This document shows positions 29,320-37,867 of a stretch of DNA of 61,461 bases, piece after piece. The notes below the pieces were generated by a model, which searched no databases, was not told the DNA's origin, and was given only the letters and a program-made list of their open reading frames with translations. The stretch's first letter is position 1; every line of letters begins with the position of its first letter. Made by a program: the position numbers and the translations under genes. The DNA comes from a virus: positions 1 through 61,461 of IMG/VR virus record IMGVR_UViG_3300002231_001522; one strand, given 5' to 3'.

Positions 29320-29813
29320 TGAGTAAAAAACTTTCAAAGAAAGATAGAATAAAAGCTCAACAAGATGCTTTTGAAAAGGAAAAAACCAAAGCAAATATGG
29401 AACAAAAGATTTCTATATTAAATGACATTGTAGCTCAAGAGGGTGGTTTATATAGGTTTCAGGTATTGTTAGCCGATTTTATGAAAATAAAAAGAGAACA
29501 TCTTATTCAATACATAAATAATAAAAAATTTATGTTTAATAACGAAGAGATGAGAATGGCTACAGCAGTATATGAGGCGGATGGTACTACATGTATAACT
29601 GTTTTTGATAGTAAAGATCTGCCATACGCAAAATTAACTGTTTGTATTCCTGAAGCTTCTGTATGTTTTGATGAAATATTAATTAAAACATGGAGTGAGA
29701 ATAAAGAACTAACAGATTGTATGAGAGATTTTAATTGGATAAAATACGGCGGTAGGAAATACGATTGTCCAAATGGTGTGGAAGCAGAAATTTGGAGAAT
29801 TAAGGGAATTTAA
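29319..29813 (+). CDS. Hypothetical protein of the recombination operon
   Basis: A 164-residue protein starting on the last base of the preceding stop. The first 35 residues are a highly charged helix (SKKDRIKAQQDAFEKEKTK). The remainder is a mixed fold with several cysteines (CITVF, CIPEASVCF, CMRDF, CPNG) but no regular zinc motif. No family is recognised. Its position between the HTH gene and the SbcC-like ATPase suggests a DNA metabolism accessory role. Confidence 0.6.
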   Translation: MSKKLSKKDRIKAQQDAFEKEKTKANMEQKISILNDIVAQEGGLYRFQVLLADFMKIKREHLIQYINNKKFMFNNEEMRMATAVYEADGTTCITVFDSKDLPYAKLTVCIPEASVCFDEILIKTWSENKELTDCMRDFNWIKYGGRKYDCPNGVEAEIWRIKGI

Positions 29814-29836
29814 CAAACTAAAAGAAAGGAATACAC

Positions 29837-31297
29837 ATGTCTAAAACAAAGTTAATAGGTATAGACGTGAAGGATTACAAACGGATTCAGGCATTTGAAC
29901 TTGGATTAAATGAAGATGGTGGGCTTGTTTTGATAAAGGGACCAAACGAACAAGGTAAATCCAGCCTGATAAATGCTATTCAATGTCTGTTTGAAGGAAA
30001 AAAGGTATTGAAAGGCGAACCAATTAGACGTTCGGCGAAAAATGCTACTATTATTGGTCATTTGTCTGTTGATGGAGAAAAATTTGTTGCAAGAAGACGT
30101 TTCACCCCGAAGAGCGATGACCTTGTTATTACAAAAGAGGACGGGACTGAAGTTAAAAGCCCTGCAACATTTATGAAAAATATGATAAATGCTCTTACGT
30201 TCAATCCTATGCCGTTTATCGATTCAAAACCGGCAGATAAATTGGCTACTCTAATGAAAGTCGGCAAAGTTGATTTATCATTAGAAAATTCTAAAATTGC
30301 AAACTTAACTCAAGAACGTTTACTTGTTGGTCGTGAAATTAAATCATTTGGTGAAATTTCATATGTTCCTGGATTAAAAGAAGTTAAAGTTTCAGAATTG
30401 ATCGCTGAAAAAAAGAAGATTGAGACTATTAATGAACAACTTAGGTTAGATTATGATGCTAAGTGCGAAAAAGAACGGTCTATAGTCGATAAATGGAATG
30501 AAGGCGTATCTGAAATAATTTCTGCAAAATTATCTGCCCAAAATGATATAGATAAATTAAAAAGCAAAAGGACTAATATTAATGATAGTCTTGCTGATTT
30601 ACAGGAACGTAAAAACGAATATAAACACCAAATAGAAGAGTTACAAGCAAAAATTAAATCTATTGATGACAATATGTCAATTGGTCAAGAACAGTTTGAT
30701 AACATGACTAAAGAAATTATTAAAAAAGATAATGATCTTGCTTGTATGCCAGAAACACCAGAAAAAAAATTGTTTGACAAATCAACTGTTGAAACTCCTT
30801 ATTATAAATCAACTGAAGATATTGATTTAAAAATTCAAAATGCCGAAGACCAAAACAAAGAATTTTTTGATAATGAGGAAAAACGGAAAAAATACAAGCA
30901 AAAGGAAAGTAAAAAAGAAATTCGGGAGGAATTAACAACAGAGATTGAAAAATATGAGGCTCAAAAAATAAAGAAGCTATCTGAGGCTGATTTTGGAGTT
31001 CCTGGTTTATCTATTACAGAATCGGATGTGTTTATGAACGGAGCTCCGTCTGAAGAATGGAGTAGTTCATTAGGTATGATTACAGCTTGTCAATTATGTA
31101 TTGCCCAGAACCCAGATTTAAAATCAATATTTTTAGACAATGCAGACCTTATCGGTCGTCCTCGTATGGAAGTTTTAAGAAAATGGGCTGAAGATAATAA
31201 TATTCTTGCAATATTAACGAAAGTTGATGATGACATTCTACCAGCAGATAAAACACCAGATAATGTGTTTTATATTGTTGATGGAAACCTTGCATAA
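29837..31297 (+). CDS. SbcC/RecF-like SMC-type ATPase
   Basis: A 486-residue protein with Walker A GPNEQGKSS at residues 35-43 and a long central coiled coil (about 200-390). The C-terminal lobe SLGMITACQLCIAQNP...KSIFLDNAD has the signature and Walker B-like features of SMC/Rad50/RecF ATPases. It is far shorter than bacterial SbcC (about 1000 residues), as in other phage recombination cassettes. No SbcD-like nuclease lies beside it; the RecE-like enzyme upstream could be its functional partner. AAAGGA precedes the start. Confidence 0.82.
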   Translation: MSKTKLIGIDVKDYKRIQAFELGLNEDGGLVLIKGPNEQGKSSLINAIQCLFEGKKVLKGEPIRRSAKNATIIGHLSVDGEKFVARRRFTPKSDDLVITKEDGTEVKSPATFMKNMINALTFNPMPFIDSKPADKLATLMKVGKVDLSLENSKIANLTQERLLVGREIKSFGEISYVPGLKEVKVSELIAEKKKIETINEQLRLDYDAKCEKERSIVDKWNEGVSEIISAKLSAQNDIDKLKSKRTNINDSLADLQERKNEYKHQIEELQAKIKSIDDNMSIGQEQFDNMTKEIIKKDNDLACMPETPEKKLFDKSTVETPYYKSTEDIDLKIQNAEDQNKEFFDNEEKRKKYKQKESKKEIREELTTEIEKYEAQKIKKLSEADFGVPGLSITESDVFMNGAPSEEWSSSLGMITACQLCIAQNPDLKSIFLDNADLIGRPRMEVLRKWAEDNNILAILTKVDDDILPADKTPDNVFYIVDGNLA

Positions 31298-31306
31298 ATA
31301 ACTAAA

Positions 31307-31335
31307 TATAGCCGTTATGTTAAATGGCGGCTATA
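31307..31335 (+). terminator. Hairpin, possible attenuator or weak terminator
   Basis: Stem TATAGCCG (31307-31314) pairs with CGGCTATA (31328-31335), followed by AAAATTTTT. It lies ten bases after the SbcC-like gene stop. The T run is short, so partial termination is likely. Confidence 0.6.
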
Positions 31336-31374
31336 AAATTTTTAAACAATAAGTAATTGAATTGGAGTATTAAA

Positions 31375-31860
31375 ATGGAAAAATGTAATATTGACAAAAA
31401 AAAAGTTTGTGATTTTTGTAGAAAAAATGGTATTTGTTCGTTTAGTACTGTTAGTGGTTGTGGGAATAGGGATTGTGAAAAGGCTTTGGAGTTATATTGC
31501 GAAGATAAGGGACTTGTTATTGACGAAGATAATATAACCTATGCAAAACATTTAAGAATAGGAGATCCTGTATATTATTTTAGGAAAGATTCCGGTGATA
31601 CCATTTTGAAAATGGAGGATATTACAGAATTGGCAATAAATCGAGATAATAAAAATGAAATTATTATATCAACAAATGGGGTGTTAAGTGATTTTCGATT
31701 AAAATTAGATGAGTCGTCATTAAAATGTAACATAACAGAATATTATATCAATTACAATGATTGTCGAGATGCATTGCTAAAATATTGTGAAGAAATGATA
31801 ATTAAATTTTCCAAAACTCTTGGGCAATATTCATACGATAAAAAAAAAATTAGAAAATAA
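31375..31860 (+). CDS. Hypothetical Cys-rich protein
   Basis: A 161-residue protein starting at ATG 31375 (TTGGAG eight bases upstream). The N-terminus has a dense cysteine cluster (CNIDKKKVCDFCRKNGIC, then GCGNRDCEKA), which looks like a metal-binding knuckle. The rest is an acidic alpha/beta region with no recognised family. It is the first gene after a possible attenuator in the early operon. Confidence 0.6.
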   Translation: MEKCNIDKKKVCDFCRKNGICSFSTVSGCGNRDCEKALELYCEDKGLVIDEDNITYAKHLRIGDPVYYFRKDSGDTILKMEDITELAINRDNKNEIIISTNGVLSDFRLKLDESSLKCNITEYYINYNDCRDALLKYCEEMIIKFSKTLGQYSYDKKKIRK

Positions 31861-31894
31861 TAATATTTCTTTTTAAGAAAGGTAATATAGAGAA

Positions 31895-32845
31895 ATGACA
31901 AAAACAGATATTTTAATTAAATTAATAATTTCAGCTAAAAAAAATGATATGGTTTCTTTTGAAAAATATGTAGAGACTTTGATTGCGGTTGAAAAATCCA
32001 AAAACCATTATATATTAGCAGATAGATTATCGGTAGCGTTAAATTCCACAAATAAAATTAATAGTGTTAATTCTGTTGGTATCAAGAGCCCAGCCAAAGA
32101 TTTAATTTTTGAATTAAATCCACAAAAAAAATTTGATGATTTAATAATTAATGATATTTCTTTAAACGTATGTAAGGATTTAATAGCCGAGCAACAAAAT
32201 ATTGATTTACTTAAACCGTACGGTATATATCCGAGAAATAGAATATTATTAACTGGTGAGTCTGGTAACGGTAAAACAAGTCTTGCAGAAGCAATATCAA
32301 CACAATTAAATTATCCATTGTTTGTAATACGATATGATAATTTGATAAAAAGTTATTTGGGCCAAACGGCGAAACGTCTTAATGACGTTTTTGATTTTGT
32401 AAAAACAAAAAATTGTGTTTTATTCTTTGACGAATTTGATATGATAGGAAAAGAACGAAATGACATAAATGAGGCAGGAGAAATAAAAAGAGTTGTTAAT
32501 TCTTTGCTTTTACAAATAGACAGACTACCAAGCAATGTTATAATAATAGCTGCCAGCAATCACCAAGAACTTCTCGACAAAGCTATAAGACGAAGGTTTC
32601 AAATAAAATTAAACTTAGGAAGACCAAATAAGTTGCAAATAGAAATGTTTGTAAAAAAGATTTTCCACAGAACAAATATAAAATTTGATTATAATATCAA
32701 AAATCTTGCAGAAGAATTAATTGGATTAAGTTTTGCTAATATTGAAGAATTTTGTTTAGATGTTTGTAGATATGTAATATTAAACCATCAAATAGATAAT
32801 ATCAAAGATATAATACCCATAACGCTTAAACAAATAAAGGGGTAA
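31895..32845 (+). CDS. AAA+ ATPase
   Basis: A 316-residue classical AAA+ protein: Walker A GESGNGKTS (121-129), Walker B LFFDEFD (with D179-E180), sensor 1 IIAASNH, and a paired-arginine finger (AIRRRF). The 'SYLGQTAKRLNDVFDF' segment matches the post-Walker A region of FtsH/Vps4-like AAA proteins. The N-terminal 100 residues are a likely substrate or partner-binding domain. In phages such single-ring AAA proteins often remodel replication or transcription complexes; the target cannot be told here. GAAAGG precedes the start. Confidence 0.82.
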   Translation: MTKTDILIKLIISAKKNDMVSFEKYVETLIAVEKSKNHYILADRLSVALNSTNKINSVNSVGIKSPAKDLIFELNPQKKFDDLIINDISLNVCKDLIAEQQNIDLLKPYGIYPRNRILLTGESGNGKTSLAEAISTQLNYPLFVIRYDNLIKSYLGQTAKRLNDVFDFVKTKNCVLFFDEFDMIGKERNDINEAGEIKRVVNSLLLQIDRLPSNVIIIAASNHQELLDKAIRRRFQIKLNLGRPNKLQIEMFVKKIFHRTNIKFDYNIKNLAEELIGLSFANIEEFCLDVCRYVILNHQIDNIKDIIPITLKQIKG

Positions 32846-32847
32846 AG

Positions 32848-33174
32848 ATGAATATAGAAGTTAAAAAAGTAAAACTAACAAAAAGTTTAATATCTCAAAT
32901 GATGTTTATTAGTATGAAAAACATTAGTAAAGCTAAAGTATTGGGATTTTTGGTGGGTGTTAGAAAAGGGTATGATAAAATTATTCTGTTAGAATATAAT
33001 AACGATTATTATTTATGTGATGAAAGATGGATAAAAAGAGAAAAAAGTTTTTCCTTTATGTATAAAAGATGGTCATATAGTAAAAAGTTTAAAAGTGCAG
33101 AAGAATGTAATTTAATGTGGGAGGCTTATTCAAAAAAAAGAGGAGAGGCATTGAAAACTCATTTATATGTTTAA
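32848..33174 (+). CDS. Hypothetical basic protein
   Basis: A 108-residue, lysine-rich protein with AAAGGGG upstream, two bases after the AAA+ gene. It has repeated aromatic/basic patches (DERWIKREKSFSFMYKRW), which could be nucleic acid-binding, but no motif is recognised. It is probably co-translated with the AAA+ ATPase. Confidence 0.55.
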   Translation: MNIEVKKVKLTKSLISQMMFISMKNISKAKVLGFLVGVRKGYDKIILLEYNNDYYLCDERWIKREKSFSFMYKRWSYSKKFKSAEECNLMWEAYSKKRGEALKTHLYV

Positions 33175-33190
33175 AAGGAGGATTAAAATT

Positions 33191-33343
33191 TTGAACAATC
33201 AACAAAACATACCTAACGAACAAGAGGAAAACTTACCGTTAAATAAACAATGTTCTTGGTGTGATCCGTTAGATAATAACTGCCGATACTTTGTAAAGAA
33301 TAAATGTTATTGTAGAAAATATAATATTAAATTGGAGGTTTAA
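33191..33343 (+). CDS. Small Cys-rich protein, TTG start
   Basis: A 50-residue protein starting at TTG 33191, preceded by AAAAGGAGG at 33174-33182. It ends one base before the next ATG. The C-terminal half holds six cysteines (CSWC, C, CYC pattern within residues 21-41), suggesting a small zinc-binding fold. No family is recognised. The strong binding site and tight packing between neighbours support it as real. Confidence 0.6.
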   Translation: MNNQQNIPNEQEENLPLNKQCSWCDPLDNNCRYFVKNKCYCRKYNIKLEV

Positions 33344-33344
33344 A

Positions 33345-33902
33345 ATGGAATTAGAGGTATTAAGATTTAGTAGTCAAAAGGATGATACACTTGGGTTATT
33401 GTTTGATTGTACAAACATGGAACGAAAATTCTTATGTTTTATTCTTGAAGATGAATATAGAGAAAAAAAAGTTTTGGGTAAAACGAGAATACCTGCATTG
33501 AAGTATGAAGTTACATTACGAACTGTCGGTGGTATGAATAGTAGATATAAAAAAGAGTTTCCTGATATACATAAAGGGATGTTATGGGTTAGGGATGTTC
33601 CTGGATTTAATTATATATATTTAATCCACATAGGAAACTTTGAGAATCAAACTAATGGATGTGGTTTATGTGGGGATCAAGCTAAAAGTAATATTGCTGG
33701 TCGTGGAGCTGTTTATGATTCCGAATTGGCATATAAAAAAGTTTATCCATTAATTGCGAATAAGATATTACTTGGTGAACGTGTTTATGTAACTTATAGT
33801 GCTTTTGATGGAAAGATGGATAAAGATATTGTTCCAGTAAAAACACAAATCCGTGAAGTTTTTGCTGATATTGCTGGAAAAATAGCAATTGCATTAAACT
33901 AA
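33345..33902 (+). CDS. DUF5675-family protein
   Basis: A 185-residue protein with the DUF5675 hallmarks: KTRIPALKYEVTLRTVGGMN, then GMLWVRDVPGF, YLIHIGNFENQTNGCGL. This family is common in phages and has been discussed in connection with cell-wall or lysis modules, but its activity is not established. The conserved H-I-G-N and Cys of the family are present. It lies in the early operon rather than beside a holin. TTGGAGG precedes the start. Confidence 0.75.
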   Translation: MELEVLRFSSQKDDTLGLLFDCTNMERKFLCFILEDEYREKKVLGKTRIPALKYEVTLRTVGGMNSRYKKEFPDIHKGMLWVRDVPGFNYIYLIHIGNFENQTNGCGLCGDQAKSNIAGRGAVYDSELAYKKVYPLIANKILLGERVYVTYSAFDGKMDKDIVPVKTQIREVFADIAGKIAIALN

Positions 33903-33919
33903 GAAACGAGGATAAAATA

Positions 33920-34258
33920 ATGGTAGAAAATTGTATAAAAAGATTAACATCGGACATATTAATTGATACTTACAAAAACTATGGTGTTAAATCACAATGG
34001 TTAGGTTTTACAGTAGAAATGAAAGCGGAAGATTATGTTTTAAGCTGGTATTCCCGTGACAATAAAATAGGAGGTGTAAATGTATGTGACATAGATAAAG
34101 CTCATTATTTTACCCCAAAAGAACTCTTGAAATATTGGGAGAAAATAGTCGTTAAAATAAATGAAGAAGTACAAGTTTCTGCCGTATGTAAGTCGGAGAA
34201 TGAATATTACAAATATCCATTGCCACCTGCAATACTATCTGATGTCTTGTATAAATAA
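33920..34258 (+). CDS. Hypothetical protein
   Basis: A 112-residue protein with ACGAGG upstream. It has a mixed alpha/beta character with tryptophans in the N-terminal half (SQWLGFTVEM, YVLSWYSRD) and a Tyr/Pro-rich C-terminus. No motif, signal or membrane segment is seen. It closes the gene cluster before an AT-rich promoter-like gap. Confidence 0.55.
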   Translation: MVENCIKRLTSDILIDTYKNYGVKSQWLGFTVEMKAEDYVLSWYSRDNKIGGVNVCDIDKAHYFTPKELLKYWEKIVVKINEEVQVSAVCKSENEYYKYPLPPAILSDVLYK

Positions 34259-34275
34259 AATTATTAGTTTTATTA

Positions 34276-34304
34276 TTGTTATTGTGATTGTTATTGTATA
34301 TATT
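34276..34304 (+). promoter_or_regulatory. Promoter-like site in an A/T microsatellite tract
   Basis: TTGTTA (34276-34281), a 17-bp spacer and TATATT (34299-34304). They lie in a low-complexity ATT/GTT-rich gap (34259-34352) before the replication genes. The same spacing and -10 box occur at the clearer promoters, but the tract is so A/T-rich that chance is possible. Confidence 0.45.
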
Positions 34305-34352
34305 ATTATTATTACATATTATTTTGTTTAATTTAAAAAAGGAGTATTTTCT

Positions 34353-34550
34353 ATGAACCAGAAAACGTATATAGATGATCTAAAAGACCGTTGTAAGGCA
34401 TTTGGATATAAAAGAGTTTGTAAAGAGATAGGATGGCCCCATTGGAAATTGACACAAAAATTGGGAGGGTTTACCGCCAAACCTATGAGCCCAGAAGAAA
34501 GAGGATTGATTGAACAAGTGTTGGAAATATTAGCAACTAAGGAGGGATAA
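34353..34550 (+). CDS. Small HTH-like protein upstream of the initiator
   Basis: A 65-residue basic protein with AAAAAAGGAG upstream. The segment CKAFGYKRVCKEIGWPHWKLTQKL resembles a helix-turn-helix, followed by an acidic C-terminal helix (SPEERGLIEQVLEIL). This could be a Cro-like or replication control protein. Its stop is adjacent to the TTG start of the initiator-like gene. Confidence 0.6.
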   Translation: MNQKTYIDDLKDRCKAFGYKRVCKEIGWPHWKLTQKLGGFTAKPMSPEERGLIEQVLEILATKEG

Positions 34551-35504
34551 TTGCCTAATAAGAGATTACCGTGGTTTAAGTTTAATGTTAATGAATGGCT
34601 ATCTGGTAACATAACACTTGAAAATGAGTTTTACCAAGGTTTGTTCATTAATATCTGTGCATATTACTGGAAACGTTCGTGTAATGTGACTTATAATAAT
34701 TTGATGAAAAAATATAAACATTTAAAAGAAAGTGATATTAATTATCTTTTTGATATTAAAGTTATAAATAGAAAAAATAATGTTATTGTAATATCTTTTC
34801 TTGACGAACAATGGAAAGAAAGAATCAAACTAAGCAAAAGAAATAGTACAAATGGGAAAAAAGGGGCAATTCAACGCTGGAAAGAAGATAATAATAGTTG
34901 TGAAACACCTAAAAAAGAAAATGGCGAATGCTATGGCGAAAGTATGGCGGTCGCTATAGATAAAAATGGCGAATGCTATGGCGAAAGTATGGCGGTCGCT
35001 ATAGATAAAAATGGCGAATGCTATGGCGAAAAAATAGCGAACGCTAAAGATAAAAATAGCGAACGCATGGCTATCTTAGATATAGATAAAGATATAGATA
35101 AAGAATATATAAATACTATGTCTAAAAAATTTGATAAAATAGAAAATTTATGTTCTTATTGTATTTTTTCTTACTGGTTGGAATGTGGATTGTTAAAACA
35201 TCGGAAGTTAAAAACGGAATTAAAAAAGAAAATTATTTTAGCAATTAAAAAATACGGTGTTACCCATATTAAAAATGCTATAAAAAATTATTCTACAATT
35301 ATTAGAAATAATGATAAATATTGGTTTTCGTACAAATGGAATATGGATGAATTTTTCCGGCAAGGGACAAAAAAAACTCCACCATTAGAAATGTTTAGTG
35401 ATGAACGTTGTCCATTAGTGCAATATTCTCGAAACAATATTACCGAAAAACAAACTCACCAAGTTCCTAAACCGGTAAATGGTGCAGATACAGGACTTTT
35501 TTAA
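34551..35504 (+). CDS. Replication initiator-like protein (DUF1376/replisome-organiser N-terminus)
   Basis: A 317-residue protein starting at TTG 34551, four bases after GGAGGG. The N-terminus (LPWFKFNVNEWLSG...LENEFYQGLFINICAYYW) matches the winged-helix start of DUF1376-type phage replication proteins. A central hydrophilic linker contains direct repeats NGECYGESMAVAIDK (about residues 124-170). The C-terminal third is a conserved-looking helical region ending near WFSYKWNMDEFFRQG, a frequent replisome-organiser ending. By analogy with lambda O, the repeated linker DNA may be the origin itself. No helicase or primase gene is adjacent, so it probably recruits host enzymes. Confidence 0.75.
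   Translation: MPNKRLPWFKFNVNEWLSGNITLENEFYQGLFINICAYYWKRSCNVTYNNLMKKYKHLKESDINYLFDIKVINRKNNVIVISFLDEQWKERIKLSKRNSTNGKKGAIQRWKEDNNSCETPKKENGECYGESMAVAIDKNGECYGESMAVAIDKNGECYGEKIANAKDKNSERMAILDIDKDIDKEYINTMSKKFDKIENLCSYCIFSYWLECGLLKHRKLKTELKKKIILAIKKYGVTHIKNAIKNYSTIIRNNDKYWFSYKWNMDEFFRQGTKKTPPLEMFSDERCPLVQYSRNNITEKQTHQVPKPVNGADTGLF
34921..35105 (+). repeat. 45-bp iterons with adjoining A/T-rich tract inside the initiator gene (candidate origin)
   Basis: Units start at 34921, 34966, 35011 and (degenerate) 35056, with exact 45-bp period for the first two. Each of the first two units contains an imperfect dyad (CTATGGCGA ... TCGCTATAG). The array is followed at about 35080-35115 by an A/T-rich run with repeated GATATAGATAAA. 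Iterons followed by an easily melted tract inside an initiator gene is the layout of lambdoid origins. Confidence 0.75.
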
Positions 35505-35518
35505 ATAGAGAGGTTAGT

Positions 35519-36043
35519 ATGAATGATAATGATAAACGGTTTTTTCTGGATAAAATGGAGGAATTAAGGGCTTATTACGGTTGTAATAGTATTGATTTTT
35601 CTCTTGCAAACGAAAAAGATACGGTCAATATTACTAAAATTGGTGATTATTGGTTTGTATTAAAGAGATTGTCTAAATTACAATTGTATGAATTGATAAC
35701 ACATGTTAGGAGAAACTGGGATAGTACATATAAAAAATTTCCTGGTGTACCTGTATTTAAAAGATTTGCAGATGAGAAATTCCCAAAAAAAGTATATTCT
35801 AATTACATACCGGTTAAAAATGACAATACTATTGATGATAAAAACGAAGGGCTATCATTCAAAGATCTTGTTAATAAATTCCGGTCTGGGAAAATACCAA
35901 AGGGAGACATAATACCTGAAGGATGTTGTATTAATCCTGCAACTGGTAAAATACTTAAAATAGATGAAGCCCGTAAAATTCCTGGGGCTTATACTTTACC
36001 TAATAAAACAGCTATGATAGTAACCCATAACGACAATACTTAA
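35519..36043 (+). CDS. Hypothetical protein next to the initiator
   Basis: A 174-residue protein with GAGAGG upstream. The N-terminal half is helical with a conserved-looking 'YYGCNSIDFSLANE ... LYELITHVRRNWDS' region. The C-terminal part has GDIIPEGCCINPATGKILKI, a compact turn-rich motif. No family is recognised. Adjacency to the initiator suggests a replication partner, perhaps helicase-loading, but this is inference only. Confidence 0.5.
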   Translation: MNDNDKRFFLDKMEELRAYYGCNSIDFSLANEKDTVNITKIGDYWFVLKRLSKLQLYELITHVRRNWDSTYKKFPGVPVFKRFADEKFPKKVYSNYIPVKNDNTIDDKNEGLSFKDLVNKFRSGKIPKGDIIPEGCCINPATGKILKIDEARKIPGAYTLPNKTAMIVTHNDNT

Positions 36044-36072
36044 AACAAACAAAAAAGGGCAAGCGTAATAAA

Positions 36073-36483
36073 ATGAAAATGGAAAAAAGAAAAGATATGG
36101 ATGTATTGTATGTTGTAGATAAAAATGGTAGAGAATGTATTAAATGTGGAGTTTATAAAAGATTTGATGAAGGTCATTTCCAGAAGAATGATAAAATGAA
36201 AACAGGTTATATTAGAATCTGTAAGCAATGTAATTACGAGGCACACAAAAAATTGTATATAAGTAAGCCATGTGACAAAACGTGTTTTAATAAAGATGCA
36301 AATCAAAAACTGTTGAAAATATTTGGATATAAAAAGTATTTTGTCGTACCTCAAATTGGTGGTTATTTCAAAATTAAATGTTTTACTAAAAGTGGTGTCT
36401 TCATAAAGTTTAAAATTGGTGAATTTAATAAGCCACAAGTTACGGAATGGCTAAGACAACAAGAAACACAAAACAAAGAATAA
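36073..36483 (+). CDS. Zinc-ribbon protein
   Basis: A 136-residue protein with a four-cysteine knuckle: CIKCG near residue 23 and CKQC near residue 52, separated by a lysine-rich loop (KRFDEGHFQKNDKMKTGYIRI). This spacing resembles the zinc-binding part of HNH or recombination endonuclease VII proteins, but the catalytic HNH residues are not evident. The C-terminal half is basic. It may be a DNA-binding or relic nuclease protein. Confidence 0.55.
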   Translation: MKMEKRKDMDVLYVVDKNGRECIKCGVYKRFDEGHFQKNDKMKTGYIRICKQCNYEAHKKLYISKPCDKTCFNKDANQKLLKIFGYKKYFVVPQIGGYFKIKCFTKSGVFIKFKIGEFNKPQVTEWLRQQETQNKE

Positions 36484-36498
36484 CAGGGAACAAGTAGA

Positions 36499-36696
36499 AT
36501 GGCATATATACCCAAACAAAAACAAAAAAGGACAATAGAAAAAGAAAAAAGGGAGGAAAAAAATCGTATTTGGCTTAGTCGTTCTACTCAATTTAAAATT
36601 AAGAAATACGAAGAGGCTCTTTTAAGTTATCCTGTTAATCACCCTGATGTTCCTAAAATGAAAAAAATAATTAAAGAATATAAAAAAAAGGTTTAA
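36499..36696 (+). CDS. Small basic helical protein
   Basis: A 65-residue protein, about one third Lys/Arg/Glu, with CAGGGA upstream. It is predicted entirely helical (KRTIEKEKREEKNRIWLSRS). No family. Probably nucleic acid- or partner-binding. It ends two bases before a 28-residue hydrophobic ORF. Confidence 0.5.
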   Translation: MAYIPKQKQKRTIEKEKREEKNRIWLSRSTQFKIKKYEEALLSYPVNHPDVPKMKKIIKEYKKKV

Positions 36697-36698
36697 AA

Positions 36699-36785
36699 AT
36701 GAGTTTAACGGACAGGATAATAGTACAAATATTAGTAATTTTGATAAAGGTAATAAAACTTTTTAAAAAAAGGATTTTAAAATGA
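36699..36785 (+). CDS. 28-residue hydrophobic peptide
   Basis: ATG 36699 to TGA 36783-36785, 28 residues: one hydrophobic helix (IIVQILVILIKVI) with a basic end (KLFKKRILK). AAAAGG lies just upstream, and its stop overlaps the next ATG (ATGA), so translation is probably coupled. This looks like a small membrane peptide. Too short for family assignment. Confidence 0.45.
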   Translation: MSLTDRIIVQILVILIKVIKLFKKRILK

Positions 36786-37027
36786 AAACGCTAATAATAG
36801 ATAAAAAGTACCCTAATTTGATTAACAAAGGTGATAAATATGTTTTGTGTGAAAATATAATTTTTGATGGCGATGTTGATATTTATGGTGATGTTATTAT
36901 TTACGGTGATATTGTTATTTGTGATGACACTACTATTTACGGTAATTTTGACTATTTTAGTAAAATTGAAATTTATGGGAAAATTAACATTAACGGTAAT
37001 GTTAACAAAAAAACAAAACAAAAATAA
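36782..37027 (+). CDS. Beta-repeat (bactofilin/beta-helix-like) small protein
   Basis: An 81-residue protein made of about six-residue beta repeats (FDGDVDIYGDVIIYGDIVI...DTTIYG). The (I/V)YGD/ING pattern is typical of right-handed beta-helices such as bactofilins. The N-terminus MKTLIIDKK matches that of the larger beta-repeat protein encoded on the other strand at 41581-42261 (MKDLIIDRK), so the two are likely related. Function unknown. Confidence 0.6.
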   Translation: MKTLIIDKKYPNLINKGDKYVLCENIIFDGDVDIYGDVIIYGDIVICDDTTIYGNFDYFSKIEIYGKININGNVNKKTKQK

Positions 37028-37072
37028 ACAAAAACAATAAAACAGTTTAAATATAAAAAAGGAAACATTAAT

Positions 37073-37525
37073 ATGACTCTTAAATTTTCTAAAGCAAATC
37101 AATTATATAAACACCGTGATAAAAAGCAAGGTTCAGAACTCGAAGCACCTGTTCAAGAGTGTATAGACGATTGTGTAAAATTATTTTCTATGGATTCCTT
37201 CAGGGTAACAGATTCTTTTTGGAGATGGATTCATAACCCAGCAAATGGAGTTAGACCACAAGACAAAAAAATGTGTTCTAAATTGTTTGCAGGATGGCCC
37301 GATACTATGATTTTTGAACAACTAACAGATAAGTATTTAATAGTATTACCTCTGGAGGCTAAAAGTCGTACGGGGCGGTTTAACGGTAACAAGCAAAGGA
37401 ATATGGCTAAAAGATTAAATTACCAAGTTCCAAGATCTCCGGAACAAGCAATGGAGATGATTGTAAAATTTCGGAAAGAAGCTGAACGGTTAAGAGAGTT
37501 GTTAAAAGGTGAGAATGATAAATAA
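37073..37525 (+). CDS. VRR-NUC domain nuclease
   Basis: A 150-residue protein with the VRR-NUC core: GWPDTMIF (catalytic Asp), then LPLEAKSRTGR (the E-x-K of the PD-(D/E)XK fold) and a C-terminal QxxMAKRL...Y helix. Phage VRR-NUC enzymes are thought to act as structure-specific nucleases, for example resolving Holliday junctions. It would finish recombination begun by the RecE/Rad52 pair. AAAAGGA precedes the start. Confidence 0.82.
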   Translation: MTLKFSKANQLYKHRDKKQGSELEAPVQECIDDCVKLFSMDSFRVTDSFWRWIHNPANGVRPQDKKMCSKLFAGWPDTMIFEQLTDKYLIVLPLEAKSRTGRFNGNKQRNMAKRLNYQVPRSPEQAMEMIVKFRKEAERLRELLKGENDK

Positions 37526-37763
37526 AGGATTCTTTTTATCATTCCCTGAGTTTTTTAATACATACGATTATGCATTAAAACAATTATTTGCTTGTGTATC
37601 TGATATAAAATTGGTGCATTCAAATCCTGATGCACCTTTTTTAATTTATGAAGGTATTAGTGAATATTTTATCCCTATACCTGATGACCAGCCGATACCG
37701 TTTTATACTATTTTTGATAACGGTGGTTTTATTTCATTTAGAATTGCTTTTTTGCCTTTTTAA
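37515..37763 (+). CDS. Hypothetical protein closing the early operon
   Basis: An 82-residue protein. ATG 37515 is chosen over GTG 37509 because AAAGG lies six bases before it; the gene overlaps the VRR-NUC stop. Aromatic-rich with FIPIPDDQPIPFYTIF. No family is recognised. It is the last rightward gene before the convergent accessory arm. Confidence 0.5.
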   Translation: MINKGFFLSFPEFFNTYDYALKQLFACVSDIKLVHSNPDAPFLIYEGISEYFIPIPDDQPIPFYTIFDNGGFISFRIAFLPF

Positions 37764-37867
37764 CTTATTAATTATTTCACACACAGCTTTTATAAGTTTA
37801 GCATAATCAAACGTAAACAACCTGTACCATATATTTTTGCTATTGTAATAATACATAAAGTACCCCT

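Noticed and set aside
37764-37867. Terminator in the convergent gap between the early operon and the left arm
   Set aside because: No stable hairpin with a T run is visible, only short A/T-rich complementary patches.
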